Source: Ulva prolifera
Lineage: Eukaryota > Chlorophyta > Ulvophyceae > Ulvales > Ulvaceae
DNA: 64,000 nt
Assembly: GCA_023078555.1 (NCBI GenBank)
Contig: CM041200.1
Coordinates: 3,046,001 to 3,110,000 of the forward strand
Reading direction: 5' to 3'
Of the stretch, positions 22,869 to 34,194 are shown in pieces. The notes beneath the pieces were generated by a model. That model had not been told where the DNA came from. It did no database searches and was given only the letters and a program-made list of their open reading frames with translations. The stretch's first letter is position 1, and the number at the start of each line of letters is the position of its first letter. The translations under genes and the position numbers were made by a program.

Positions 22869-25550
22869 TTATGCACCAACCCTGTGCAAGCCCTGAACTT
22901 CGGCTTCGCGCTGTGTCCATGCAGATGTGATTGTCTTGGTCTTAGTAAAGAATTCAATGGAGGCTTGTCCATACATGTGCAGATCTCCATAAAACGATCC
23001 ACGCCAGCCACTGAATGAGAAGAACGGCAATGGCACCGGAATGGGAACATTCACTCCCACCATGCCAACATCGACCCTATTTTGAAAGTTTCGCGCAGAG
23101 CGACCAGACGAAGTGAAGATTGCACAACCGTTGCCATGCTCATTGGCATTGATTATGGAAAGAGCATCCTCAAGAGAGGCTGCATGCAACAGCACGACGA
23201 CGGGGCCGAAAATCTCCTCCTGGTAGCACTTCATGCTGGTTTGGACGTCTGACAAGATAGTGGGTGACACAAAATTGCCTGCAATCCTCTGACAGATTGA
23301 GCAAACAGGTTGTCAAAGCAAGTAGTCTGTCTGAGTGCAGCGACATACCATCGGGATACCCCGCGACCTGGGGCCGCTGTCCACCGCACATCAGACGGGC
23401 ACCCTCCTCGACACCCGACTGAATCATGGATTCGACGCGATCTCTGGACCCTTGCGAGATGACCGGACCCACATCTGTGCCAGCCTCACAGCCTGCGCCT
23501 ACCTACGAACAGGGCGCCTCTCTGTGGATGTCGACTTGGGATCATGAACCGCTGCCAGAATGCATGACCCTGGGTCCACATATGGGTTCATGGGTAAAAC
23601 ATATGGCATACTAGGTCACAGAAAAGGAGGAGCACCACGAGTTTCGCTGAAGCCTTGGTCAGCGCTGCTTCGAATGGGCCTGCCTCCCCCACAATAACCA
23701 CAGCAGAAATTGCCATGCAGCGCTGCCCAGCAGCCCCAAAGGCTGCTCCGAGAATTGCTTTGGCGGCATGATCCACATCTGCATCGGGCATGACAACGGC
23801 ATGATTCTTTGCGCCTGTGTTAGCCTGAACTCGCTTACCCGCTGCTGTTGCTCTGCTGTATATGTGCTTTCCACCTGCATTAGAGCCGACAAACGAGACA
23901 GCCTTGATGTCAGGGTGGTCGCAAATGGCATTGACGGCGCCATGTGAGCCATGAACTACATTCAGAACGCCTGCACCACACTGCAGACGGTGTAAGAAAA
24001 TGAGCAGCACAAGCAATGAGACATGCTCAAGTCGAAGAATTCCAGTCCAGGATGAATGTTATTAGTTGGCATGAACAGCGCCCATGCCTGGTGGGAGGCC
24101 AGCTTGGTGGATTAGATCTGTGAGCATCATTGCTGCTCCAGGCACCTGCAGACAGTGGTCCCAGTTAGATCATGTGCCCTAATAATCTGCTTTTCACACC
24201 CTGTAGGGCTCACCAAGGCCCGTATGCTGACTTGATGTCCAGGCTCAGGATAGCCATCTGCAGTTCGATCACGTCAATTGCGACTGCAATCATGATTCAT
24301 TGCAGGCATGGCCAGGAAAGTAATTCAGCCCGACGGGGGCAAGTAGTCCGCGACGGCACCATCCAGATGATCCTGACAAAGGCGCCATGCACTTTCCCGT
24401 CGGCGTCCAGTCATCTAGACCATTCAAGATCCAGGTAGGAATTAGCAGAGTGATGCAGCAGATGCAGATGGACAGAGCACCTTGCCTTTTCACTTGGCTT
24501 CAAGATGAAGCTGTTCCCACATGCAATGGCAATCGGAAACATCCACAACGGGACCTGCATCGAGCCATCCAGTTGTTACTCGAGGAACCATATTGGTGTC
24601 CGAAACACAGTGCCAAACATCAGAAAGAAGGGACACCATGGCGGGAAAGTTGAATGGACATATCCCTGCAACTACGCCCAGTGGCTGCTTCACTGTGTGG
24701 CAGTCGATTCCCGACGCAACATTCTCCAGCGCTTTGCCATGCAGCATATGTCCAACGGCACTGGCAGCCTCGACCACCTGCACGACCCGCAATCACCATG
24801 TCTAGGATATCGGCACACAATTCGAGCGTTGAAATGATGTAAGCCCATACGATCTGACCGTGTGTTGGTGATTTCCCACCGGAACAGTTTTATGTCCAGA
24901 AAAGTGACACAGGCGCAGACACAATGGCCAGCATCACATGTGCAAGAACAACAATAACTTCCGAGTACGGTGTAATCGCCTTAGAGCAGGCAGCCTATCG
25001 GCCTATGTGAAAATAACCTCAATACATTGCATGACCGGTGGAACAATGCATCAAGATAATGCTCGAAGCACCTCAAGACCACGGAAAACATCGCCATGTG
25101 CATCTGAGAGTGTCTTCCCCTGCTCTCTTGTGATGCACTCAGCAATATCATCTTTATACTGGTGAATCAGTGCAAGAAACTGGTGCATGATTCTCTGCCG
25201 TTGTGGAATTGGCCGACTTCTCCAGTCGTAATATGCCATCTTGGAAGATTCAACAGCATGATCAAACTCTGCGATGGTAACTTGTGGCACCTTGTTGACA
25301 GGTCGCTGAGTGGCAGGATCCTTGACTTCAAGGAAAGTCTGGGTGCTGCTTGTAACGGGACTTCCAGAAATGTACAGATCAGCAGCTGTATGCAGGCCCT
25401 ACACATTACAATATAATAAGCATACGAGATTCCGGCAGGTAAGAAAACAAACCTGCGTGTTTCTTTGTCCGGGATGAACGACGTGTCACGCGAAAGCAGC
25501 ACCTGCAGACTGCATGCCCGGAGAGTATGCAATGGACTGCGTGTCAGCAT
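22869..25550 (-). CDS. Methylmalonate-semialdehyde dehydrogenase (CoA-acylating), ALDH6 family
   Basis: Mitochondrial enzyme of valine and pyrimidine catabolism: oxidises methylmalonate or malonate semialdehyde to propionyl-CoA or acetyl-CoA. Minus-strand exons: 25550-25503, 25398-25072, 24777-24637, 24554-24486, 24145-24088, 23970-23639, 23502-23349 and 23278-22869. Total 1539 bp, 512 aa, usual family length. The N-terminus ([16 protein letters not shown]) is a short presequence. Motifs: [124 protein letters not shown] (catalytic Cys), [43 protein letters not shown], and [24 protein letters not shown]. Introns after exons 4 and 5 have GC donors: AAG|GCAAGG and CAG|GCATGG. For exon 4 only the GC site keeps the frame; for exon 5 a GT site 11 bp further on would add about seven residues. 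Confidence 0.95.
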
Positions 25551-26283
25551 GCTGGAACAATATATGACGTTCTTCTAGACGGGTGTCACGTTCTTGTCGA
25601 GTGATGTATGACGTGCGCATGGAATTATACCAGCGTAGGTCTCTGCTTCCAACACCAGCCGGCTGTACAATACAATACTGCGATCAGCGATAATTGCATC
25701 TTCTCCGTCGAAGCAGGGAACTCTCGTTGCTGCTGGAATTTGGCACTCTTCGTCAGCTTGTCTTTCTTTCATGTGCTCCAGGTAAAATGCTCGAAGCACG
25801 TCAGCACGTATCCGATCCGCGCATGCCTCGTTTACCCGAGCACTGTGCGTTGCAGATTTGCGTCTCGAAAGCCGCAGGCGAAAAGAGGGGCTGCGCATGC
25901 TGCCAACTGCTATCGATCGGGCGAACTGATTGCCATCGATCGCCCTGGACTTTCCGTCACGCCGCGTCAGTTTACTGTGCTTCACGGGGCCATATGGTGT
26001 CATATGAAAGTTGACCTTCGTCCTTTCCTCGCTGTTGACCATCGCGTCTGTCAAGTCTGCTCTTGAAATTGAAAATCACACACTGGCATTGTGCAGTCTT
26101 GTGCTGTCCAAGCGTAACATTGTCGGAGCAAGATGACCTCGGCACGGACATGCTTGCGCATCGGAATAGTTGCAACGCGGGCGCCAACTCCGCGGCTCAC
26201 CCACAAAAAATGTAGCAGAGCTATCAATGTACGTGCTGGTGTCGTTGTCTGCTGTACCACGTGATGTCTTGCAAACCGTGTTC
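25551..26283. promoter_or_regulatory. Divergent spacer between ALDH6 and the small membrane protein gene
   Basis: Holds the 5' flanks of both genes. Overlapping frames on both strands (25575-26066) show no family motif. No specific promoter element could be assigned. Confidence 0.4.
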
Positions 26284-27021
26284 ATGAACAGCTCACACAC
26301 CGGACGGTCCGGCGGCATGCAGGTCAACGCGCTAGACTCCAGCCAAACAATCGCGGTTTCGCAGCAGCTCACTGCATGGGCTGCTCTCGTTGCTGGGGAA
26401 GGAGGTTGGGCATGGCAGCGCTTGTCGCCCGGAACACCGGGTCGCCCTAGCTTGCCCATCACAGGGTTCATTGCGGGGTCTACGATCTTGGTACGTTGCA
26501 CAAACGCATTCAACATTAAAAACAAGTCTAGAGTTTTTAGATTCGTCCGTCAAAATGAGGTGTTGTAGCTCTGGCTGGTGCACAGTCAGGGTAGATGCTC
26601 TGTGTGCCAATCTGTTGCCCCCTGTCTCATCAACCTCTGGAAGCAATGCATGAGGCGCCTGGCCCTCGCTTTCACATGCAACACATTTATGCGACATGAT
26701 CAGCAGCCTTGTACTGCTTTCTGGCATTGTGTGGACGAAGGTGCGGACTGCATGCTTGAATGCAATGAAAATCCTTGCTCGTTGGGCCGAAAAGCAAAGT
26801 TCTTACAGGTGGTGGCGCTTTTTCAATTGGAGGGCACCCAGAACGTGGCAGAGATAGTGGGAATGGTCGCATCGGCATCCGCGATGGCGTATTACATCAA
26901 ACGGTGTATAGACACCACCGGGGCCCCGTCAGACTGGCCCGGCCCGAAGGCGCCCGTGGCCGGCATGGTGCTGGTTGCTTTCTTTGCGCTCAACATCTGT
27001 CTACAAGGTCTAAGGTCTTAA
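26284..27021 (+). CDS. Small multi-pass membrane protein of unknown function (two exons)
   Basis: Exon 1 ends at 26490 (ATC TTG|GTACGT); exon 2 is 26809-27021 (TAA), joined in phase 0 across a 318-bp intron. Starting at ATG 26284 the protein is about 139 aa; in-frame ATGs at 26227 and 26317 are alternatives. Apparent hydrophobic segments: TAWAALVAGEGGWAW, LPITGFIAGSTILVVALFQL, VAEIVGMVASASAMAYYI, and VAGMVLVAFFALNICLQGL, separated by short polar loops with GTPGRPS and GAPSDWPGPK. The clean splice pair and even helix spacing support a real gene. I do not recognise the family. It is divergent from ALDH6. Confidence 0.65.
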
Positions 27022-27656
27022 TGCTAGATATCATGTCACGGTGAGATAGCAGGGTTAAGATAGACTTCCATGCACAAGCAGCATTTGTTGTACCACAAGT
27101 GTTGGCGCATTCTGCCTTGGTTCGTGTCACCTTGCCACCACCTTCTTGAATGATCGTAATTCAGAAATAAATAAACGGCTTTAGCAGGTAGTGAAAGCCT
27201 TGATAGACCGGATGCCGGAACCGTGCTCAAAATGCATGATTGAACATTGCACACAAGGATCGGTAGCGATGGTATGATTTAGCAACTACCGTGGCGCGTG
27301 CTCGTGTCCCCCTCCCCGCCCACTGGCGGTGATGTTAAAGGGCGCCGCCAAGCATCATACTAGCCCTACCCGCCTGCAGACTAGGCAACATGAGGACTGG
27401 TCTGAGCGTCGCACCGTGTACACCCTGCAAGGGTAATGCTTGTATTCCTTGCAAGTCACCTCGCGAACAAGCTGTCATAGTGTTCATGCGGTGCAGTAGC
27501 AATGTATACTGAAGTGCCCGCCACACGCAACTTCCACAGTCACCATGTCACGCAGAGTCATTCCATACTTGATTGTTGCGCCCGCAAGGCTGCTAATGTA
27601 CATTGAAGTCATCTACTACCGAAAACTACATAGTGACCCGCTCTCCTGACCCCTGT
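27022..27656. other. 3' flank of the membrane protein gene, no gene seen
   Basis: Unremarkable single-copy sequence by eye. A possible poly(A) signal region GAAATAAATAAAC lies at 27163-27175. It ends at the dispersed repeat that carries the solo gypsy LTR. Confidence 0.5.
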
Positions 27657-28685
27657 TGTTGTGAATTGCCTCGTAGTGCCCAAGTGTTGAGACCTATCGG
27701 TCTGGTCTCGGGTAACAGACCTCGATGGCGGTAATCGGAAGAAATGATGGGACAGCAGTTCGCCGCAGCACGAGGGCTGTATAGGCACAATCAGAACAGG
27801 GATACAATCACACGCAGAGATGCGACGTGCTAGTGCAGAGATGGATGGCGCCCCAACCAGACTACTATCAAGCGTGTCTGGTCCCAGCAAGCGCTCGGTA
27901 TAAATGCCGGGGTGTGTGCGCCCAGGTCAATCCCCCTGTCAAAGCTGGCCTCGCCGAATCGTGCCGCATATATAACTAATTATATAACTGCCACACTGAT
28001 CCCATATCCCGCATAAGCGCGGGAGATCTTAAATTGTGGCTCACAGAGCCTGCGATGAGTGTAAGCAAGGCTGCGCATGTAATTCGTGGGCAGCTCTGGG
28101 TGGCTGGACAGATATTATCGTGCATGCCAACCCTGGAGCCCGCCGGGCGGACCCTGTGTAACGGCGGTATTGCACACATTAAGACGTAATATTTGCAGTA
28201 ACGATTCGGCTAGCCGCATAAAGCCATACTAAGCCTATGACGGGACACATTGTGCCGGGAGAAGGCTGTACACAGTGCTGATGCAATGTGCACGTAAGGC
28301 TGGTGGACGCGTGCAGTCACACGTGGCGAGTGCAGGCACGTAAGCCCACTGAGCGTATGTGTGATCACACTGTGTACAACTCGATTGGTAATTCAAAAGC
28401 TATGCGTGTGCGACCGTCCACATGGCTGGGCAAGTCGCTACGCATATAAGAAAAGGTGTTAATTGTGCCAGCATGCGCTAGTGTGAGAGATATCTCACAA
28501 CACCAAGACATGTGCACATGAGGATGGACACATAGGTGATACGTGGCAGTGTCAGCCCGCGAGTTGGAAGACGCATTCCACCTCGACGTATAGGTCGAAC
28601 AAGATCATGGCCAAATATTTGACTTGGATACTGACCATGCAGGTGTGATCCTAGATCTCCGGCGTCGTGTGCTACGTGCTCCGCA
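27657..28685 (+). repeat. Dispersed repeat 'TGTTGTGAA...CACGTGGCAG', copy 1, split by a solo LTR
   Basis: The repeat starts TGTTGTGAATTGCCTCGTAG at 27657, is interrupted after CCAAG (27684) by a solo gypsy LTR, and resumes at 28503 (second CCAAG). It then runs through GTGATACGTGGCAGTGTCAG, CCCGCGAGTTGGAAGACGC, GTATAGGTCGAACAAG.TCATGG and ATACTGACCATGCAGGTGTGAT to about 28685. Related copies lie at 30958-31150 (+) and 55013-55192 (-). About 220 bp once the LTR is removed; non-coding. Confidence 0.8.
27685..28502 (-). mobile_element. Solo LTR of the Ty3/gypsy chromovirus family (TSD CCAAG)
   Basis: On the minus strand this reads TGTTGTGAGATATCTCTCACAC ... GGTCTCAACA, the same termini as the two LTRs at 37104-37903 and 54188-54987, with similar length (818 versus 800 bp). 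Flanks are CCAAG at 27680-27684 and CCAAG at 28503-28507, a perfect 5-bp target-site duplication. No internal region remains, so this is a recombinant solo LTR. Confidence 0.92.
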
Positions 28686-29631
28686 CACATATTTAAAATT
28701 TCGCATAACTAAACTTACAGTATGACGATTCCACTCGCGCTTACCTTCGCACATATCTTGTGCCACCAAAGTTCTATCAAAGACACCTCATAAAGCCTTG
28801 TCTTGTTTGCATGCTCCCCTTTGTATAGAACTTTACCGTGGCCAGCCTAAGCGGCTTGTGTGGGTGCAATCCAAGATGTATTTGTACCGTGCGCTTGCTT
28901 GGATTCGGTCTTATATTCCATAGTCTTACTTGGGGCAATTAATACAAATTTGCTCTGTGCATCATGTTCTCTCACATTTTCTTGAATCCAATTGTTATAT
29001 CTCTATGCCGTCTTCGCGTGTGACTTAATGCCCTCTTCACAAGGGCATATCGAAACATCGAGGTACTTGACCGGTGGTTCCTTGATCATCTCGACGTTTC
29101 CCATTTCATGTACAAGACTCCGCTCAAAATATGCAAACGTACAAGCCCCTTTGCTCGATGTGGCCACAAGTGCACCAACTCGCGCAGCCATGCATTAGTT
29201 GACACTACATCTAGTGGATTACTCGGCCTACCGCATTCCAAGTCATACCATAGTTCGTCGTGATTATTACCTTGCGGGCCGAATTGCACACAAGCAATCC
29301 CATAATTAGTTGCGAATCCGCGCATGTCACACGGTAGCTTCGAAGCTTCGCATGCATGCTTGACGTGATCAGGCACAACACCCTGCACCAAAAATTGAGT
29401 ACATGCGCAAATACATCCCACGCTTTGAGGCCACATGTTTGTTCTCTTCCATAGTTATTTGAGAACTTGGATTAGCGAGTTCAATAGCGGGGACAATGCG
29501 GGCCATCCGATGGCCCACATCGTCCTCGCTATTGTCATGCACATTGTCATTTGACACGTGTCATGGTGAAGCAAGCCAGGCGAAGTGGTAGATAGGGGGG
29601 TCCGGTGTCATCCCTGGGGGTGGCACGGCGT
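28686..29631. other. Unresolved stretch with minus-strand open frames
   Basis: Minus-strand frames at 29003-29191, 29086-29436 and 29369-29557 overlap and could be pieces of one decayed reading frame (words such as VPDHVKHACEASKLPCD and NVEMIKEPPVKYLD), probably part of a retroelement because copia sequence follows directly. I cannot name the domain. The rest shows nothing. Confidence 0.3.
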
Positions 29632-29654
29632 TGTTGTGAATGTGCCTCGTAGCG

Positions 29655-30957
29655 CCCAAGGCAATTCCGATCCTCCGCTCGATCATGCCGTAACAGCGAT
29701 GATAGGCTGTGGGGGTGGTGCGGTGAGTGATGCCACGACGTTGGAGGTAGAGCAACAAGGCCTCGACCATGAACTCGCCTCCTTTGTCGGTATGAAGGAT
29801 GCGCACACCCGGTTCACCTAACTTCACCACATACACCTGAATGCGCTCAATGATGTAAGAGATCATGGCCGCAGCCTCACTCTTTTTGCGCAGACCGACC
29901 ACGAAAGTATGACGGGTAAAGGCGCACATCACAAACAAAACATGTTTCACACCACCGATTCCTACTGGAGTAATGGGACCGGCTAAATCGGCATGCAGTT
30001 GCTCTCCAGGGACCTTCGCCTGGCCTATGAGCTCACGATCATTGGCGGAGTATTTGCTTGCAGGCACTTTGCCAATTTTGAATCCATGACAACGATTTCC
30101 CATTGGCTCGGGATCAACTCTCAGACGTAAATCACCATAAAAGTCAGCATTTGACTGCATTCTTTTTAAAACCCACGTTGACTGGTTAAAAGACAAGTGC
30201 GTTGAGAAAGCAGGTTCCAGCAGGTAGGCGTCATGCGGGAAAACATCTCCCCCAGCATTGGGGCGTTGGATGTCGAATGCCGCAGCAGCCATATGACACC
30301 ATGTCTGCTGGTCCTCCATAACAGTGTCACAATGCATGCGCCTGCGGGCAGCAGCGTGGTGACAGGTGCACCCATGCACGATCGATCTGCGGATCGCAGT
30401 GCAGGGGTAAGCCGCCAGCGGGATTGTCCCGATGTAGCGAGGGAGATCCCGCGAGGACCTCCCGCCGTAACCTTGAGTGTTCAGTGTGCATATAAGGATG
30501 TGCACACTATGATCTGTAACCATTCTTCTCACTGTTTCACGGTACTAGCAGTATCCGATCTCTCCCTCGCATTCCTCGGTTCTACCTCGGCGCAGCACGT
30601 ATGGAATTCTGGTTACCTGACCTGCCTTAAGACTGCGCGTCTGACCTGCAGATAGAGATCATTTCTGACAAACAGAAGTTGGGCTGCTCTGGTTAGACCA
30701 GATCACCCCTCTATTTACCGGGTGACCAACCAGAACACGCTTTCTATCTACACTCATTGTAAACGCAAAGACTCGGTACCCGTCTTGATCTAGCTCCTAA
30801 TATTCGGACGCATCCTCAATACCAGTGGCCATATCACCAAGACCAGGGACATACAACACACTCCTACGCGTGTATACGTACATTTGGTCATGCCAAAGAC
30901 CCACGGTACTCAGCATGTTGTATGGACACTCAAGGTCATGGTAAGCACCGGGGATTT
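29655..30957 (-). pseudogene. Copia integrase/pre-integrase fragment, split by a solo LTR
   Basis: Minus-strand homology to the copia elements at 31.2-35.7 and 40.7-47.3 kb. 29655-30324 encodes the integrase core (HADLAGPITPVGIGGVKHV, HTDKGGEF, MIERRIG), and before it the zinc-binding-like CHGFKIGK segment, where the second Cys of the family is F. 30676-30957 continues into the segment before the pre-integrase domain (GLGDMATGIEDA). Gag, protease active site, RT and RNase H are missing. Both ends abut the TGTTGTGAA...CCTCGTAG...CAAGGC repeat word (29632-29662 and 30958-30990), which suggests the fragment arose by recombination. Confidence 0.8.
30325..30670 (+). mobile_element. Solo copia LTR (TSD AACAG)
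   Basis: 346 bp starting TGTCACAATGCATG and ending ATCATTTCTGACA, matching the 353-bp LTRs of the copia element at 40694 in order and sequence with scattered differences. Flanked by AACAG at 30320-30324 and AACAG at 30671-30675. It is inserted, in opposite orientation, into a copia integrase fragment. A GTGCATATAAGGATG word gives a TATA-like core promoter inside the LTR. Confidence 0.93.
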
Positions 30958-31150
30958 TGTTGTGAAAGTGCCTCGTAACGCACAAGGCATGTGCACATGC
31001 GGATGCACGCACGGGGTGACACGTGGCAGTCACGAGCCTGCGAATGAGAAGACAAATTCCAGCTCTCTGTATAGGTCGAACAAGGTCATGGTTCAAGTAT
31101 CTGACTCAGATACTGACCATGCAGGTGTGATCCCAGATTTCAGGCGTCAT
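30958..31150 (+). repeat. Dispersed repeat 'TGTTGTGAA...CACGTGGCAG', copy 2
   Basis: Begins TGTTGTGAAAGTGCCTCGTA, then GGTGACACGTGGCAGTCACG, GTATAGGTCGAACAAGGTCATGGTTCAAG, and CTGACCATGCAGGTGTGATCC. Same orientation as copy 1. The GGTTCAAG word is B-box-like, but no A box is clear, so a SINE origin is only a possibility. Confidence 0.75.
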
Positions 31151-31366
31151 GTGCTAAGTATGTCAGAAAGTCTATCCTTCGTACAGGTCAGACACGCAGT
31201 CTTACGTCAGGTCAGGACTCCACATGCTGATGACTCCACATGCTGATGCTTCAGGCCTGCACCGGACACTCCACAGTCAGCCGCGGCTGATGTGTCCTGA
31301 TTGCAGCCTGGAGACTTGATGTCAGCTACTACTGTTTCACTACTAGCAAGATCAGAGCCCGCGGGC

Positions 31367-34075
31367 TCATGCAGCAGCTACATCCACAGCCAAAGGAACA
31401 AGGCGTCTGCGTACAAGAGGATTGATTTTAATGTGGGGAAGAGCAGTTGGAATGGCTCTTACCTCATCAGGCAAATCAACCCCAACAGCGGCAGAGGGGG
31501 CAGCCTGGATCTCTCCCCCTAATTCGGATCCGGACTCCATCTCAATTTCATCTGGCTCATCCTCCCAGGAAGGTCTCAGCCCCTCAGCCCCTCGTAGGGG
31601 CTTAGCTACTGCTCCCGCGCCAGATGCTGAGGCCGCAGCCGAATTACTCCCTGATCGGACCCGTTGATCCTCGCGATTCTGATGAGCCGCAGCCCGTACA
31701 TCATCGCTGATGGTGTACTCCTCCATCTCATCTGCATCGTCCTCACTGTAGATGCCAGGGCCGTCGTCATCATCATCCTCGTCCATCGGATCATCAGACG
31801 ACGGCGGAGGCATGGGCAGGACAAATGCAGCTTCGATGCCAGGGTCATGGAGCTGCGCATTGCGAGTCACTACATACTCAACAGTGCGTGCTGGAGGGGC
31901 CCCAGATAGGCGCGCCTGGCCTGGGACCCGAGGAGGGTCTGCAACGTCAGGGTGGGCGGCTGCACGAGCAATCGCACGCGTGCGATGCATGGTGTGCCTG
32001 GCCACCTCCGGTGTGTCCCGCACAGGGTCACGCCGGAGCACCTCAGCAGAGGAGCCTGCGCCGAAACGCGGAGAGTACACTGCCTCATCAGCCAGTGAGT
32101 CCTGTCTGAACGTCATGTCCATGACAGGGACCCTACCATGACCTGGGGCGGCGTGCGAGAATTCACGCAGACGGCGCAACACTCCCCCGTCATGTGTGAA
32201 GGCAGCCAGGAACGAGGGGACATCACTGTCTGTCACGCGGACACCCTCATCATCCTGCTCAAAGACAACCTGAAAGGAATTCGCAAACTCCGCAGGCTCC
32301 CTTTTGTCCACAACAGCGGACGCATCGTACTTGCGTACGTGCCGGATCATCTGATCCGTGGTGCACATGATCTGCCGCACCACCACAACCCTACCCCAAG
32401 GATCGTCCTGGGCGTACACACGCTGTATGCTGGGCCCCAGCCCAGCACCAACCCAGTATGCGACCATACCCCGCGCGGACAACTTCCGCAACTTGTCATC
32501 CTTGGGATACGCATACACCTCAACCCCCCATGGACGCTGCTGCTTCACCAAATCCTGGAACACCTCAACGGAGGCATCTCTGAAAAAAGACATGTAGGGA
32601 ATAATATCCCTGTCACAAGACCTTGCCAAAAACTCATCCAGTTCTGTCATTGTGAGCAACTCCCATTTGCGCTTCTCCTCCTCCCTCAACTTTGTACGTT
32701 CAGCTTTTGTCATGCGTTTATTAGCCTGCTCAGCCTGCGGTACATCCGCAGCTGTATTGGCGTCACGCTGAGCTTTCTGGGCCTTCATCATTATTGCCAG
32801 TTTGTCATGGTACAGCGCCGAGCACGGCGTGAGATTGTGACCATGGATGACACTGGCAAGACATTCAATCCACAGGAACAGAGGAAGACCGCTCGCAAGC
32901 AGTACAGCCCGGACTGCCTCGAAGGCAATACCGATCCTCCGCTCAATAATGCCATTACAGCGATGATCAGATGTGGGGGTGGTGCGGTGAGTGATGCCTC
33001 GACGCTGGAGGTAGAGCTTTAAGGCCTCAACCATGAACTCTCCCCCTTTGTCGGTGTGAAGGATACGCACACCCGGTTCACCTGGCTTCACCACATTCAC
33101 CCGAATGCGCTCAATGATGTAAGAGATCATGGCCGCAGCCTCACTCTTTTTACGCAAACCGACGACGAAAGTATAACAGGTGAAGGCGCACATCACAAAC
33201 AAAACATATTTCACACCGCCGATCCCAACTGGAGTGATGGGACCAGCTAAATCAGCATGCAATTGCTCGCCAGGGTATTTCGCCTGGCCTAAGAGTGCAC
33301 GAGTATTGGCTGAGATTTTGCCCGCAGGCACTTTGCCAATTCTGCAGACGTGACAACGATTCCCCATTGGCTTGGGGTCAACTCTCAAATTCAAATCACC
33401 ATAAAAATCACCATTTGACTGCATCCGCTTCAAGACCCAATTTGACTGGTGAAACGACAAATGAGCAAGAAATGCAGGTTCCAGCAGGTCAGCATCATGT
33501 GGGACCTCACCTCCCCCAGCATTGGGGCGGTTCAGGTCGATCGCCGCAGCGGCCACATGACACCACCGCTGTTGATCCTCCACAACAGAGGTCGGACTGC
33601 TCTGGCTAGACCAGACCACTCCCCTATTGACATGATGACCCTCAAGAACAGGCTTCTTGATGGAATACATCTTGAAAGCAAAGACACGACACTTATCCTC
33701 ATCTAGCTCCTGGTATTTGGACGCATCCTCGATACCAGTAGCCATGTCTCCGAAACCAGGGACATACAACACACTTCTACGCGTGTCTAAGTACATTCGC
33801 TCATGACGAAGGCCCATAGTACTCAGTATGTTGTACGAACACTCAGGGGCATAGTACACACCCGGGATTTCCACATTGAGAGGATGCTTATTCCCATGCT
33901 CATCCACATAAGTGCCTCGGTTCACCTGAATGGTTCCCTTGCCCATAATGGGGATCTTGCCTGGTCCCGCGGGATTGGCAGTCCTCTGGCACGGACCATA
34001 CTCGGTAAACATGTCGCGATTGCCCACAATGTGTATGTCAGAACCGCTATCGATGATAAAATTCCACGGTGCCAA
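31367..34075 (-). pseudogene. Copia protease-integrase open frame (902 codons)
   Basis: Open from the aspartic protease active site (FIIDSGSDIHIVGN) through the pre-integrase H...CHVCRIGK segment and the integrase core with D, D and E (HADLAGPITP, LHTDKGGEF, IERRIG). It continues into the acidic linker (PMDEDDDDDGPGIYSEDDADEMEE). It stops before the RT domain, which is deleted. Compared with the 40.7-kb element it keeps an arginine codon where that one has TGA. Confidence 0.85.
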
Positions 34076-34194
34076 CGCATCGTGATCCGGGAACTCTTCA
34101 GGCAGTTCTACAGCACAAACATCTTTGCCCGCGGGCGCCCCAGACCTAGCCTGCAGCCGTTGTTGCTTGAGGAATCGACATGCTCAGTCAAACG

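Noticed and set aside
25575-26066. Overlapping open frames on both strands between ALDH6 and the membrane protein gene
   Set aside because: No motif, antisense to each other, and no splice signals linking them to either gene.
29561-29654. Integrase reading frame continuing left of the copia fragment
   Set aside because: Homology to the other copia elements stops at about 29655; the leftward frame is open by chance across a repeat junction.
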